Shown one piece after another: positions 1 to 11,951 of a stretch of 64,000 nucleotides of DNA. The translations under genes were made by a program, and so were the position numbers. The notes beneath the pieces were generated by a model. That model was not told the DNA's origin, did not search any database, and was given only the letters and a program-made list of their open reading frames with translations. This stretch comes from Entoloma clypeatum (Eukaryota; Basidiomycota; Agaricomycetes; Agaricales; Entolomataceae): contig OY751487.1 in NCBI GenBank assembly GCA_963565915.1, positions 2,790,001 through 2,854,000 of the forward strand, given 5' to 3'. The first letter of the stretch is position 1. Every line of letters starts with the position of its first letter.

Positions 1-2513
1 TTGGTTTGGACTCGGTCGAGCCAAACAACATGGTCGAAGCCGTGGGCTTCGGGATGTCACCGTTGAAGGAAAAAGAAGGTGTACTGGCCGCGGTGCCCGC
101 TGATGGCGTGGCCTTGGTGAAGAAATCAGGTTGAGCAGGCCCAACATCCTCTGACTTCTTCTCAATGGCTCCAAATACTGATACCGAAGGAGTCGGGGCC
201 GGCATTGCCGCGGCAGCTGGAGTGTGGGTAGCCGAGGCAGCGGCGGATGCAGTCCCTTCATTGCCAACTTGGCCAAATCCCCCAAATAGAGTCGACGGCC
301 CTGTCGGCGTAGTCTTCTTTCGATGTTCACCCTCCCACAAGGGGTTCTCTATATCCTTGACAGGCTCACTGGGGGTGAAGCCATTGAGAACAGGAACAGT
401 GGTTGTGCTTGTTTCAGCAACCTGAGTTGTTACAGCCGAGGGGAAAACCAAAGGCGGGGTCTTGGGTACAGCGATGGACTGTGTCAACACAGACGAGTTG
501 GCAAAGAAGTTTGGGACTCCGTCGCCACTGGTGGCAGCCAGGGGAGGAGCGACAGTGACAACTGGGTGAGGAGGACGAACCGACATCGATACAGCGGGTT
601 CCACATTCTCAACAGCAACTGAAGGAGGGGCAGAGGGGCCCGTTTGAGAATCCATGCTGACTGACGCAACAGGAGGGGACGCAAAAAAGGTCGGTGAAAC
701 TGTTGGCTGTATTGTCGTAGGAGCCTCCGACGTCGGAAGAACCGACTTGGCAAATGAAAAGGGCAAGGAGGTGATTGGTGGTTCTTTAGCTTTTGTCAGG
801 TCATGCTTAACGGGTGCAACCTAGTGTAGGTCTGTGAGATGGATGTACATCGAAGAGGGTAAGGGAGGAAACACACGTCTTTGGCAAAAGTGAATCCTTC
901 TGGAACCTTGAAAACTGGTGTACGTTTCGCAGTTTCCTCCAAAAATTCCTTCTCTTTCTTTCGTCCGGCTTCTTCTTCTCCATCATCCATGGCGTCGTCA
1001 TCATCATAGGCTGCAGAGAATTTCATCCGCATGGGTCGGGCAGCCGGTCGTGCGATGTGGTTGCGACTGGTCTTAGTCCGGCCAACACGAAGGGAGGATG
1101 TCGCTCCTTGTGTTGAAGCCGAAGTGGATGTGCTTGAGAATGGGTCGGTCGACAGGAAAGGAGAAACACGGGAAGGGTTATCAGCATCGCGACTCGGTTT
1201 CTCGATCTCCCTTTCGGATTCGTCGCGGGCTTCGACCATGTCATCGTCACGTTCGAATGCTGATTGGTCTTGGTCAATGGGTTTTGCTACTCGCACCTTT
1301 TCTTCCTCGACTTGTTCCAGCTTTCTCCTTGCCAACAGCTTTTTCATGCCGCCCTGGCCGGCATATGGTTTCGTCTCGTTTGTGACAGAAATTTGATTAT
1401 TTTTAGCTTTGCGTCCGAGGCGGTCTTGGCGTTTGTCTTCCTGCATCAGGACGAGCTGGGAGGTACGACGAGATTTGAACAAGTCAGACGACGGAGGAGG
1501 CGCTGGGGTATTGGAGGAACGGAGGCGGGTTGGGACGAGGGGCGTCTTGTATATATCAAGTTCATGTAGGGCTTTCTCGATGGCGCTTATCGGACGGGGA
1601 GCTGGAAGGTGGTAAGCACTTAGGAAGTGGATTGACAAGGTTGATGATTTACAAATGCTGCTATGTTCAACCTTCATATCAAAGAGGGAGCTATGCTGTC
1701 GTACGGGCGATCGGGTCTAGGACAGGAATGTGAGAAACAAGTCTGGAAAAAAAGACAGAAAAAGATAGCAAAAAAGAGGCGCACAGATCGTACAGAGTCG
1801 ACAAGGGACCCAAGAGTGACTGATGGTTGAGCTGGAATGGCGACGTGGAGAGAGTCATTTGTAGGCGGAGCTCTGACAAAGGTGGGGTTGGAAGCGAGGG
1901 AACTGAGCTGAGGGGGCTCGGATTTATCGCGGTAGGGATGGGGCTGCGGGGTTGTGGAGGTGCGGATGCGAAAGGACGGGTGAGAGGACAAGGGGGGAAG
2001 GGAGAGGTCGCGCGCGGAGGACCTCATGAAGCTGCCCCCATCGATGGACACATCGCGTCTCAAGGGACGCGATGCCGATGCAAGGGGGCGAGCGGGCGGG
2101 TCGATGGACATGGTGCGGGAGAGAGGGTTCGCTCTGGCAAAGGAGGCATTACTATGGCGGATATCGTACGAGGCAGAACGAGCAGAGGAGGGTTGCGCGG
2201 GACGGAAGGCAGACACAGGCGGGTCGAGGTACATTGCGGGGGCTGTTGACGGCAGGTGCGGCGGAGTGGGGCTGCGCACCCGCATGCGTTTGTTGCGCTG
2301 AGGGCGGGCGGCATCGTCGTCCTCGGCCTGCGGAGCAGAGACGGGACGCCTGCGCTTGCTGCCCGGGGAGTCGAGGTCGTCTGTGCTAGCAAACCATGCC
2401 AAGGGGGCGGTGACGATGTTTTTGATGGTGCCGAGCAGGGAAGACTCGGTGCGGGCGAGGGGCTTTGGCCTCCGCCGTCGCTGGCTGCCCGGCGAGCTCG
2501 ACGATGGCGCCAT
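1..2513 (-). CDS. FG-repeat nucleoporin, Nup1/Nup60/Nup153-like (3' part outside window)
   Basis: A nuclear-basket type nucleoporin that would line the nuclear pore and bind transport receptors through FG repeats. The N-terminus has a basic patch (RRRRPK) followed by a probable amphipathic helix, SLLGTIKNIVTAPLAWFA, like the membrane-binding helix of yeast Nup1 and Nup60. The middle is charged and helical, with VFKVPEGFTFAKD near 890. FG motifs then appear towards the left edge (TLFGGFGQVG, VFGAIEKK, MLFGSTES). One intron is clear, complement 821-876, phase 0, joining FAKD to VAPVKHD. Another lies between about 1790 and 1620 but its exact ends are unsure. The start at 2513 is the first ATG of the long frame. 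The gene runs off the left edge. Family is well supported by composition; the exact orthologue is not. Confidence 0.75.
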
Positions 2514-2574
2514 TGGGAAAACAACGTGTCACAAATGGTGACACCCTGTGACACGCTCCTTCCCTCCCGATCCG
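2514..2574. promoter_or_regulatory. 61-bp bidirectional promoter between nucleoporin and TRAPPC13
   Basis: Only 61 bp separate the two divergent start codons. The interval holds three copies of one motif: GTGTCACA at 2526-2533 (inverted), TGGTGACAC at 2536-2544 and TGTGACAC at 2547-2554. Shared regulation of the two genes is inference. Confidence 0.6.
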
Positions 2575-4625
2575 ATGGCAGACGACGCGACGCCCCTGCC
2601 GCTGTCGCTCAAGGTCATGCGCGTCTCCGTGCGTCCACCGCCGCCGCCGCCGCCCATACCCCCCTGACTACCGCATCCCACAGCGCCCGGAGCTCGCGGC
2701 CGCATGGCAGCCCTTCTACTCCAGCTCTCCTGCCTTCTCCGTGCGCCGTTACCTCCGCGTCCTGCCGTCCTCCCTGCTGACCTCTTCACTAGTTGCATTC
2801 AACCGCCGCCATTACCTGTCTCCAGGGCAAGGACCCCCTCCCAGGCTATCCAAAGACCCTCAGGGACCTCACCCATCCAACCGATGTCCTCACCCTTCCC
2901 TCCTCCTTCGGTTCCATTCAGCTCGGCGAGACCTTCTCTAGCTGTCTCTCCATCAACAACGAAGTGTCCATTGACATCGACGCCGTGTCGTTGAAGGTGG
3001 AGATCCAGACAGCCACCTCCAAGGTCCTTCTCGCCGAATTCGGCGGTCCACATCACAAAATACCCGCTAAAGACACCTTAGAATGCCTCGTCACTCATGA
3101 GATAAAGGAACTCGGCCAGCATGTCCTTGCCTGTTGCGTCACCTACCGATTACCTCCGAATTTTCGCCCACCTTCGGGCCCTCGCAACGGCATCGACGAC
3201 CTCAACCTACAGACTTTCCGCAAATTCTACAAGTTTGCTGTGAATTCTTTTTTCTCTTTTTTCATCCTCTCTCGCCAAAACTCATCTTCATAGGTAACCA
3301 ACCCACTCTCTGTCAAGACCAAAGTACATACACCCCTGTCACCTTCCGCTCTTCTTTCACCCTCGGAGAGGGACAAGGTCTTCCTTGAAGTTCATATCCA
3401 GAACCTGACTCCGGATCCCATGCATTTCGAGAAGATGCAATTTGAATGCGCAGAAGGCTGGACCGTAGAGGATCCCAACATCACCGACGTCGACGGAGGA
3501 CATCAACCCCTGTTTTCCGGTTCCATGGCTCTCATGCAGCCCCAGGACATCCGACAGTACATTTATATACTTACCCCAAATCCCCCTTCGCTCTCACCCA
3601 TCACACACCCACCCGGAAGCGTCATTCATCTCGGTCGCCTCGATATCTCTTGGAGATCATCGTTCGGCGAACCTGGCCGCCTGCTGACCTCCATGCTCTC
3701 CCGTCGAATACCCATGCTGCCACCCCCAACACAACAACCTGCATCCGCTTTGCCCCTTTACCTCAAACGTAACATGTCCGGTGTTTCTTCCCGCCCCCAA
3801 TCCCCCCAATCGTCCCAGTCACGTCCAGGATCTCCGCACCAGCCCTCAATCACACCCACTCGCCCCCAGTCCCCATTCCAAACACTCGCGCCACCACCTG
3901 TACCAGATATCGAAGTACATCTCACTATTCGCGGCCCTACCAGGTCTGTCCGCGTCGATGAACCTTTCACCATCCCCTTCAACCTCATCCTATCGTGGTC
4001 GGCACCCTCAGACCGAATTCAACTAGGCAGGGTTGTGTCACTCGCCGCGCAACACTTGCAGCCTCCCCGCATCACTCCACCTTCACTCGCTTCTCCAGCC
4101 CCTGCCCCAGAAGCACCAAGCCCCCGCCCCACATCCTCCGGATTTTCGACACCCTCCTCGACGGCCGTCTTCCCGTTTAATTATTCCCTTGCTCATCAAA
4201 AGCTGGTGGCTGCTTCTCCAAGGCAACAGCAAGACATCCAAGATCAGGTCCCGTTGCGGACCGGGAGCGGCGAAACACTCTCATTACCTCCCCCATGGTT
4301 CGATGCACCGGACGAGTTGAAAGCAAGATCGAGCAATGTCACTTTCATCGGGTCATCTGTCGTGCTGCTGCCTCCCGTTGAGCTTTCTGTATCCTCGCAG
4401 GCAGGAACAGAGCAGAAACTAATGGCCATCCAAAAGTTTGAGCTGTCCTATCTACCTCTTCGCAAGGGCTTCACAACAGTCGGCGGCCTGCGCATCCTGC
4501 TTGTCGATGATAGTCTCGTCAGCGACGGACAGCATCCCGAAGCTTTCACGCGCGGCGACAAGGGTCGAAGAGCCCGAATTTTGAAGGAGTGGGACATCAT
4601 ATCTGAAGTATGGGTGGGACCTTAG
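2575..4625 (+). CDS. TRAPPC13: TRAPP complex subunit 13 (TRAPPC13, DUF974)
   Basis: A subunit of the TRAPP tethering complex, which acts as a Rab exchange factor in ER-Golgi and Golgi traffic and in autophagy. Four exons fit with all introns in phase 0: 2575-2628, 2684-2740, 2793-3239 and 3294-4625, giving about 629 aa. The introns are 52-55 nt. Family hallmarks are the start PLSLKVMRVS, then LPSSFGSIQLGETFSSCLSI, HEIKELGQHVLACCVTYR, FRKFYKFAV and KVFLEVHIQNLTPDPMHFE. A long Ser/Pro-rich insert (from about 3780 to 3900, and again near 4070-4150) is absent from the animal proteins and typical of fungi. The start was chosen because it precedes the conserved LKVMR strand. It is divergent from the nucleoporin and convergent with VMA13, 113 bp apart. 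Confidence 0.92.
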
Positions 4626-4738
4626 GACTTAGGTTGTTCCAATATTGGTTAACATGGAGTCATAGTAGCAGTGATTACGATTGTAATTAAAGTCTATATG
4701 TAAGTAGTCCATGGGATAAAGGGAAGAAATGCATATCA

Positions 4739-6600
4739 TTATACGGTGACCCATGGCTGACTGACGAGGTGTTGGACTGATAGAAGAGCGCGGTATCGTA
4801 CATCCGGATCTGGATGTGTCATGAGCTCCATCACTCTCTGTTTTCCTCCAAGATCGGTAACCAGCCTAGATGAAGGCAATTAGGTATCACGAAAGTAATG
4901 TCAGAAAAGTGAATACTTTTTCCCTCTATCACAGTGCTTCACATATTGTCCAATGTCGTGCGCAGCAACGGCAAGTAGTAGCGGGTCTCCGGACTCTTTC
5001 AAAAGTTTGATCAGAGCTCTGTCAAAAAGATGACCTCAGTGCCTTTGGACAATCGCATCGAACAAACCTGAGTTGCTCGCAATCTCTATCATTGAGCTTA
5101 ATCGCATTCTCTCGCCAAAAGTCTTCCGACTCGTGCACGGGTGTCCAAGACAAATGCCCTGATGACAACTCAGATACATACTCGTCATAAGTTCTATGAC
5201 CAAGATATATTTGAGGATCCTGAAACAGAGAGAAAAAAAGAAAAAGAGGAGACTGACGTGAGGCTTTGGAAGTTGGCAGTTAATTCATCTTTGAGAAATT
5301 GGAGATCCTCCAGGATGTCCTCATCTTGCCACTTGCGGGTACAAAGATTCTTAACGAACGGAAGCAGCTGGGCGACAAGCATAGCCGACAAGTTGGCAGC
5401 TGGGGCCTTGACCACGAGATTCTGTACTTCCTCGAGATCAGCGCAGCGACAGATGATGTTACCGGAAATGAAAGCCCAACTCGGAAAGTAGCCACTATTA
5501 CCCGGATAACCTTCTCCTTCACGGCAGCTTGGGCGACATCGATTATGAGGGGTATCACATCATATTTTCTGGAGGATAACTTCCGTCAAAAGATGGCATG
5601 AGGGTCAGAGGTTGATTGGATTTACCTATTGATTTCTTCGGCAACATTCTGCTCAAAGGATAAAAGCCAAAAACAGAAGGCGACTTGATAACTCATTTGA
5701 GGGCCAGGTTTGTGTTTGAGAATTTCTACAAATCTGGTCGGACGTGTGTGAGAGGAAATAATGACATATAATGTGAGGGCATGTACCCTGCAACGATACC
5801 GGGTACAGCCCAAATAGCTTGCCGCCAATCTTTGCGGGCGAACAGAGACTCTAGACACTGAACGGCGACGTCCCGCTTGTTCTGGGACGGGACCTGGACG
5901 AGAGAAGCGAGGGTATCAAGAAAGGGTTTGACGTAATGGGAAGGTAGAGGGGTAGTCTCTGCACTAAAATTTTAATTAGTGAAAAAGAATCTCTGAGTAA
6001 TTCGTTTCAAAGCACACCTGAGAAGGATCGTAAGAATTTGAGCGGTCTTTAGTTGAACAAATTCATCCTGTGTGTCAAGAGTCCTAACGCGAACTTAGTT
6101 GATCGGCTCACAGACGAGGACGAGGGCATACCGGAGGAGGGGTAAGAACGGGAGATCGGGGTCTGCATCCGAGGTCTTTAGGAAGACTGGTATCCTTTCG
6201 GGGTGATCTAGTTGGTTGAAAACGATCTGAGGGCAGGAGGACTTTGCGGCTTGTCGGACACACCTCCAAGGGCATCTGCGATTAGAACCAGGATACATTG
6301 CATGGTATCGACGCGTTGAAGTTTCTTGAGCAGTCGCAGATACAAAAGGGCGTACGTCGGTCCATCCGAAAGAAGGATCGACTCTATTCTCGCTCGAGGC
6401 TGTTTATCAACTTTCTTGATGAGAGCCAGTTCCTCAGAGGTGACCAACTCCGCCCGCTGGTAACCCTAGACGAGAGGAAATCTGAGCGGAATTGACTGGA
6501 ATACAAACGAAAAGAACGAGACCTCCCATGGAACGGGTTTCGTTCTGATTTTGGCGGAGGTGTCGTCGAGGTAGGCATTCGAGACGAGGGAGACGGACAT
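4739..6600 (-). CDS. VMA13: V-type proton ATPase subunit H
   Basis: Regulatory subunit of the V1 sector of the vacuolar proton pump. It activates the assembled enzyme and inhibits free V1. The assembled exons match the family from end to end: [18 protein letters not shown] at the start, [18 protein letters not shown], then [96 protein letters not shown] and the C-terminal [18 protein letters not shown]. The gene has at least seven short introns. The ATG at 6600 gives the conserved N-terminus. The predicted product is about 440 aa, usual for the family. It shares a 53-bp divergent promoter with mL46. Confidence 0.95.
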
Positions 6601-6653
6601 GGCGGTATCAAGTCACGTGTTGACCTCTTACCTAGTCACCAACGTCGACAGCG
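6601..6653. promoter_or_regulatory. 53-bp bidirectional promoter with GTCACGTG E-box
   Basis: The whole space between the VMA13 and mL46 start codons. GTCACGTG at 6612-6619 contains the CACGTG core bound by bHLH factors such as Cbf1. Binding is inferred. Confidence 0.55.
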
Positions 6654-7650
6654 ATGTTGTCGAGACATCGACCCAATGGTGAGCCCCCGCCCTTAGCGCT
6701 GCCTGCGATGCTCACCGCCCCGTGTAGCTGTGTTACATCTCCTCTGCCGCGCCCTAGCCACCCACGCCCCGCCCTCGACACGTCCAGTCCGCCCCCAAAT
6801 CATCACCGCCGTCGTCCTGAACCGCGCCCCCATCCTTACCAGGACACCGACCCTCTTTGAACGTGCCTATTATGCGTACCAAGCCCGGATACGGCGCGCC
6901 CTCCACAATCCTTTCCCTTACGATTTCTACTTCAAGCAGGGCTCCCTCCTAGAAACACAGTTTAACCTCGAGGAGAAGAAGCGCGAACGCAGGGCGTTCG
7001 GACCGAAATTCCACAGGGAAGAGGATGAATATGTCAGCGAGGAGAAGGCTGCCGCAGACAAGGCCGCAGCTGCTCAGCTCGCGCTCCAGGAGGAGAAAGA
7101 AGACTTGGTGCCGCGAGTTCATGAGGCTGATATGACCAAAGATATGAAAAGCCTGGACCGCAAAGGACGGCGGAATATCTATCTTCTATTGCAGACGAAG
7201 CAAGACGGAACGGACATCTGGCGCTTTCCTCATGGAGGTCTGGAAAAGGGCGAGCTTCTTCATCAGGTACACTTGCTTACTCCTTGTTACCCCGCTGTGG
7301 TATTGATTGTATGAACAGGCTGCACAACGGGATTTGTATGCGGAATGTGGGGACCATATGGATACATGGATTGTCAGCCGAAATCCCATTGGCATACTAA
7401 AAGAGTCACCATCAGACACATCGATCCCTGGACCTCAAGCAGAGGTATGACCACTCTTCTCATGACCCATGTAAACCTCACCCTTCGACAGAAAATCACG
7501 TTTTTCTTCAAAGCTCACATCATGGCTGGTCAAGCTAAGCCAAACGAGAAACTAATCTCAGATTTTGCATGGCTAACGAAACAAGAGATCGAAGGCAGGG
7601 TAGATGCAAAATATTGGGAGGGCATAAAAGACATATTATCCGATTATTGA
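6654..7650 (+). CDS. MRPL17: Mitochondrial large-subunit ribosomal protein mL46 (fungal Mrpl17)
   Basis: A protein of the mitochondrial 54S ribosomal subunit with a Nudix-like fold that has lost catalysis in this family. Exons 6654-6678, 6728-7266, 7319-7444 and 7492-7650 join in phase and encode about 282 aa. Recognisable segments are RPQIITAVVLNRAPILTR near the N-terminus, FERAYYAYQARIRRALHNPF, RRNIYLLLQTKQDGTDIWRF followed by PHGGLEKGELLHQ, and the C-terminal FFFKAHIMAG. The N-terminus is rich in Arg and Ala and fits a mitochondrial presequence. The 25-nt first exon is inferred from the in-phase splice G|CT; the downstream frame has no suitable ATG. Convergent with NUC1, with only 60 bp between stop codons. 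Confidence 0.88.
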
Positions 7651-7710
7651 CCGTCTACTGTCCTCTAATGCATAATCACTAATCCCAGAGCTCCATTGCG
7701 TGAACTCTAT

Positions 7711-9151
7711 CTAGCGTGCCACCGCAATAGCTTTTTGTCCAGCTTTCTTCTGCGCATCGTCAAATCTTCTGACAATGACCTGACAATTTGTCGTTTTGCA
7801 AATATGTTTTGACGCTGCCTTGACCTCATCTGAAAAAAGCGTCAGGCCTGCTGCACGTTCAACGGCTTCGACTACATGAGAACCAAAATATGGATTCCAA
7901 TGAGTGATGTACATGAGTTCAACTGCACCGCAGGACGAACCAGGCATGACAAAACTTTCCAACGGCGCTGCATCCGGTATTATGGCATTTGGGAGAACAA
8001 ATGCGCCAGTCGAGACTTCGAGCATATTTGGGTTAGAGGGTGACACAGGCCTGGATGCAAGTACCACTTTTGCAAAGTGAGTTGGGACGGACACATTAGG
8101 CGGCGATCCGATCACTTCATGAGTCTACAAGAGACCATTCCAGTCAAATCCCAGCCAGAAAGGAAAATGTGTGACTATACCACACGCCATTTTCCATCAC
8201 CATCCAACCGCGGCAGGTACAGGGGAACTGTAAAGATGTAAACATCTTTGAAGTTTCCTGTTAGTCGTCTGCACCAATCTTCCAAATACGCCCAGTCTCG
8301 TGAATCTTCGTCAGGAACTATGTAGAAGATCCATAGGCGTGTAAATTCTAACATACAGTGTCGGTTGAAACCATCGCCTACTTGTGGCGCGATGTTCGAT
8401 AGAAGGAACGTCTCGTCCATGGCTTCCTAGGATGTTTTCCATCGTAAGATGTATTGCTATGAGATGCAATAAAAGACAATTAACTTGAGAGAACTTTGCA
8501 TCAGCAGCAGGGACCCTGTTTTTTTATTTTATTTAAAGTAAAATGGAAACGAGAAATGAAAGGCCGAAACTTACATATGCCCCCGGTCATAGCCACTCCT
8601 GAAGTAATCCTTTAACCGCGACCGGAAGGTAGCCGGTAAAGATTCGTCCTCTACGAATGTGGATTTAGTGCGATCTCCCGCAGCGTCGGCGCCGCTGGGT
8701 GGTTTCAAGGAGGCTTGAGTAAGATGTTCCGCTGTCTGTATCAAGATACGACTGAGCACAACATTCAAGATTGGACGGAATCACGGACCCACGCAGGGTG
8801 CTTGAGGCGGCGGTCATACGCAGCGACGTAGGCTTGACGCACCAGAGGGTCTGCAGTTGGGCCTTCGTCACGGAATACGTCAGTCGCGGTTAGCGCGTGA
8901 GGAAGTACCGACTCACCTGGATTCCCATACTTGAGGACAGTAGATAGTGAGCTCAAAGGGACTACCGCGTTTCCAGTCCCGGTCATTCGCGTTTTGCCCG
9001 CCTCATCGATTTCGACCATAGGTCCATGATTCAGAGTCCTCTGTGGGACTGTGGAGGGCCTGAAAGATGGTCTTAGCACTGTGGCCACGCCACCACCTAC
9101 TAGAGCTCCTGCTGTGAAGATCGCAGCACGAACTAGAGCGGTGCTGGGCAT
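7711..9151 (-). CDS. NUC1: Mitochondrial DNA/RNA non-specific endonuclease (endonuclease G)
   Basis: A beta-beta-alpha metal nuclease of mitochondria, the fungal counterpart of EndoG, which degrades DNA and RNA and is linked to programmed cell death and mtDNA turnover. A hydrophobic helix (ALVRAAIFTAGALVGGGVAT) near the N-terminus anchors or targets it to the inner membrane. The catalytic motif is complete once exons are joined: GYDRGHM, then VPAADAKFSQ, with the catalytic His in DRGHM. It continues with MDETFLLSNIAPQVGDGFNR, WAYLEDWCRRL and VPTHFAKVVL. Five introns fit in phase, including one that splits the DRGHM codon for Met (8570). The start at 9151 gives a typical presequence. About 325 aa, normal length. 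Confidence 0.95.
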
Positions 9152-9535
9152 TTTTGAGAGGTCGCGACGTGTTGCGTGCCTGTTTTTTTTTGATTGTTTT
9201 TGGGACGCGCAGTCAAAACAAAGCGCCTTCTGCAAAAGACCCAATTTTCATAAATACGCAAGTTTGAGAATACGGAGCATAGACATCGGGAGTATGATAT
9301 GCGGGGATGGGGGATAAGTAGGCGAATCCATGGAAAGAATGAGACACAGAAACTCAGTATGAAAAGCCTGTATTTGAAAATTACACACAGATCATGGAGA
9401 AGAAATGAGCAAGTAAGAACAAGTGAAAATCGATGTTAGATGACGATTAAGAGGTGATGAGCTGACAGTTTATCGATCATCAATCACCTCGTCCATCTTC
9501 CCCCTTTAAACTATCTGGACGGGCTTAACCGATTA
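9152..9535. other. Intergenic region, no gene seen
   Basis: 384 bp between the NUC1 start and the stop of the Pin4-like gene, both on the minus strand. It should hold the NUC1 promoter. Short open frames here have no recognisable content and I see no RNA gene. Confidence 0.5.
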
Positions 9536-11317
9536 TCAGATCTCCAATGGTTCGTAAGTTCGAGCGTCAAGCCCACCTCTGCTCTGGGCTTCGCTGTTTC
9601 CAACCCTGCTGTCACGCCTACCAAACCCACTGGGACCAGGCCCGCGGGGCTGCCGCATCACATTACTCGTGTTGTCATGGACCGGAATGGTCGGGGTCAT
9701 GGAAGAGGGAAGACTCGGTACAGGAGGAACCCCATTGTTACTGAAAGGATTTCCACCGGAGAACAACGACGAAAATCCAGTGGAGACTCGTCGAGACGGC
9801 GAAGCGATGGTAGCGTAGCCCTCGCGAATGTTCCCGTTGGAGGCACGGGAGTTAAGGCGCGGCGCCTGTGAATGCAAAGTTTTCATGTCGGGCATGGACT
9901 TCTTCACGCGAAGGGTACTAGATGCCAATTGAGACGAAGGCGTCAGATAGGCAGAAGGAGCGCGGGAGAGGGTGTGGGCTACAGGGCGTTGACCTTGTTG
10001 AGGTTGCTGTTGCTAATAACAGACATTGCGTTAGTGATGGTGTAAGTGACGAAGATATAATACACCCACCCTTTGGGGATCGATCCGAGTGACCACCGCA
10101 TACCTTTCGTCACCCTCTCCGATAGAGAAGTGATAAACACCGAGCTTCTGCGCTAGAAGATGGACGACCCTCCTCTGCTTTGCACTAAGAGATCGAGAAA
10201 AGGCCAATTCGTCACGCATGGGATCATCCTTGAAGAGAAGGATCCTGGAGTAAATCTCGAGAGTCGATGGATCGTTGAGGTCCAGTTCATCGGCAGAGCT
10301 TTTGCCAGAGACGCTAGGAGTCGTGGAAGAGGGCGCTGGAGGAGGAATCGGGGGAGCCGAGCCGAGGGACATGTTGTAATGAGGGGAAAGGAGGGCCGAT
10401 GGGGCGCCAGGTGGCGAGTATTGTGGCTGGTGATACGGCGAGCCTGAAGAGAAAGAACGCTGGGGACTGAAGGCGGACGAAAGAGCAGAGCCATAATCTT
10501 CATAGAGCGGTGTGGCACTGGCTTGTTCTTTTTCCAACTGCATGGACCGCATGCGGCGGATGGCCTTTTCTCGTTCAATGCGTTCCTTCTCGCCTGCTTG
10601 GAGGACTTTTTTATATTCGACACGGAGTTTACGTCCTTGGACATCGAATCCGTTGAGTGCTGCGACAACAGCGTCTGCATCTATGGCCTGACGGAAGTTG
10701 GCAAATGCCAAGCCGCGGAAGGAGCCCTGTTGATCGAGATGATAGTTGAAGGCATAAGGTGTAGGAATTGCCAGAGAAGCCTGTCAAAGAGATGAGAAAG
10801 CGCAGGGAAAAAAAAGGAGATGGAATTAGAATACGATGATATCAAGAAGAGTCTCGCGTTTGACGTTGAATGGGATGTTTTTTATGACGATGGCGGTGGG
10901 GATTATCTCATCGTCAGGGTTTTGAGAGGGAGTGGAAGGTGCCATGGGAGGGGGATTAAGGTGAGTAATAGGAGGAGGAGAACCGCCAGCGGAGGAAAAG
11001 TCTGAATTGTTCTGGGGCGAAAGAGAGCGATTGTCAGAATTACTGTCGAGCCATTGCTGGAGAAAAGTGAGAAATCAGGGGATCGGCGGAAATCCGAGGG
11101 TAGTACGGACGGAAGGGAGGCCACTGCGGACGGGCTTGTTCTTGAGCGGGGAGTGGGCCACGCTGGTGAGAGGGTTGGTGTAGGAAGAGGCTGGTAATCC
11201 TTGGGACGTGGCGAACTGTCGGAAGTGGGTCCTGTTGCCCTCGTAATCGTAAGAATCATGAAGACGTGGGTGAGACGAAAGGGACAGCGACGAGATATCG
11301 GGCGGAGAGCTGGTCAT
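9536..11317 (-). CDS. RRM and R3H domain RNA-binding protein, Pin4/Cip2-like
   Basis: A single-stranded nucleic acid binding protein of the fungal Pin4 / Cip1-Cip2 family, involved in cell-cycle and stress control of mRNAs. Exons join to give: a Ser-rich N-terminus (MTSSPPDISSLSLSSHP); an RRM (IPTAIVIKNIPFNVKRETLL with RNP2-like KNIPF, then GSFRGLAFANF as RNP1); a basic helix with VEYKKVLQAGEKERIEREKA; a Ser/Pro/Tyr-rich linker; and an R3H domain around 10080-10260 (SAKQRRVVHLLAQKLGVYHF). The C-terminus ends in RTYEPLEI, a tail I recall as conserved in basidiomycete homologues. The gene has at least four short introns. The ATG at 11317 opens the first exon. Confidence 0.85.
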
Positions 11318-11951
11318 TATGTGCTACGACGACGGCGCACGGTAGATAGACGTTCGTGACAAACGGGGGGTGTTGTTGACTTTCTGTTGTTCCTTGCTTA
11401 TATTGTACTTATTATTCACCAACCGACTGCCACAGGCTCAAGGGGTGCCAGCACCCTCTCCACATCGAATACAAACGGCATGCTCCCAGAATGATCCCAT
11501 GGCCCACGCACGCTCAGTGGTCCCGCTTTTACTCCTTCATCACAGTTGCTGTTTGTCCCCGTCACCGCCTTCTCTCTGCTCACAGTGGCGGCGGGTCGCG
11601 GGACAGACGGGAGTGTGTGTTTCGGTGCGCTACATGCGGGTCAGCCCCTTAGCCAGTCTCTGAACAAGATTCCACCCACTTTCGCGCTGGTACCGGCCCT
11701 GGAACCAGACGAAGGGATGTTGGGGGCGGACGACGCCGCATATTTTTGTAGGAGAAAAAAGAGTGTTGTTGTGTAACTTGAGGAGCGTCAGGTCAGGCCA
11801 TGCAAAGATCGAAATACTCACTTGGTGCAGCAGTCAGTGTACAAGTAAAAGTAATGGTTTGAGTTGGTCGTCGTGTTTGGGTCCCAAACAACACTCCACA
11901 TCATACTTTTTGCATTGCAGCTACATACAATATTACAGGTTATAACAGCAC
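11318..11951. other. Intergenic region, no gene supported
   Basis: 634 bp between the Pin4-like start and the UBE2C stop. It should contain the Pin4-like promoter. A 97-codon open frame at 11370-11663 has no conserved features and low-complexity composition. I see no RNA gene or repeat. Confidence 0.45.

Noticed and set aside
11370..11663. 97-codon open frame in the Pin4-like/UBC11 gap
   Set aside because: No motif, low-complexity composition, no splice partners; probably chance.
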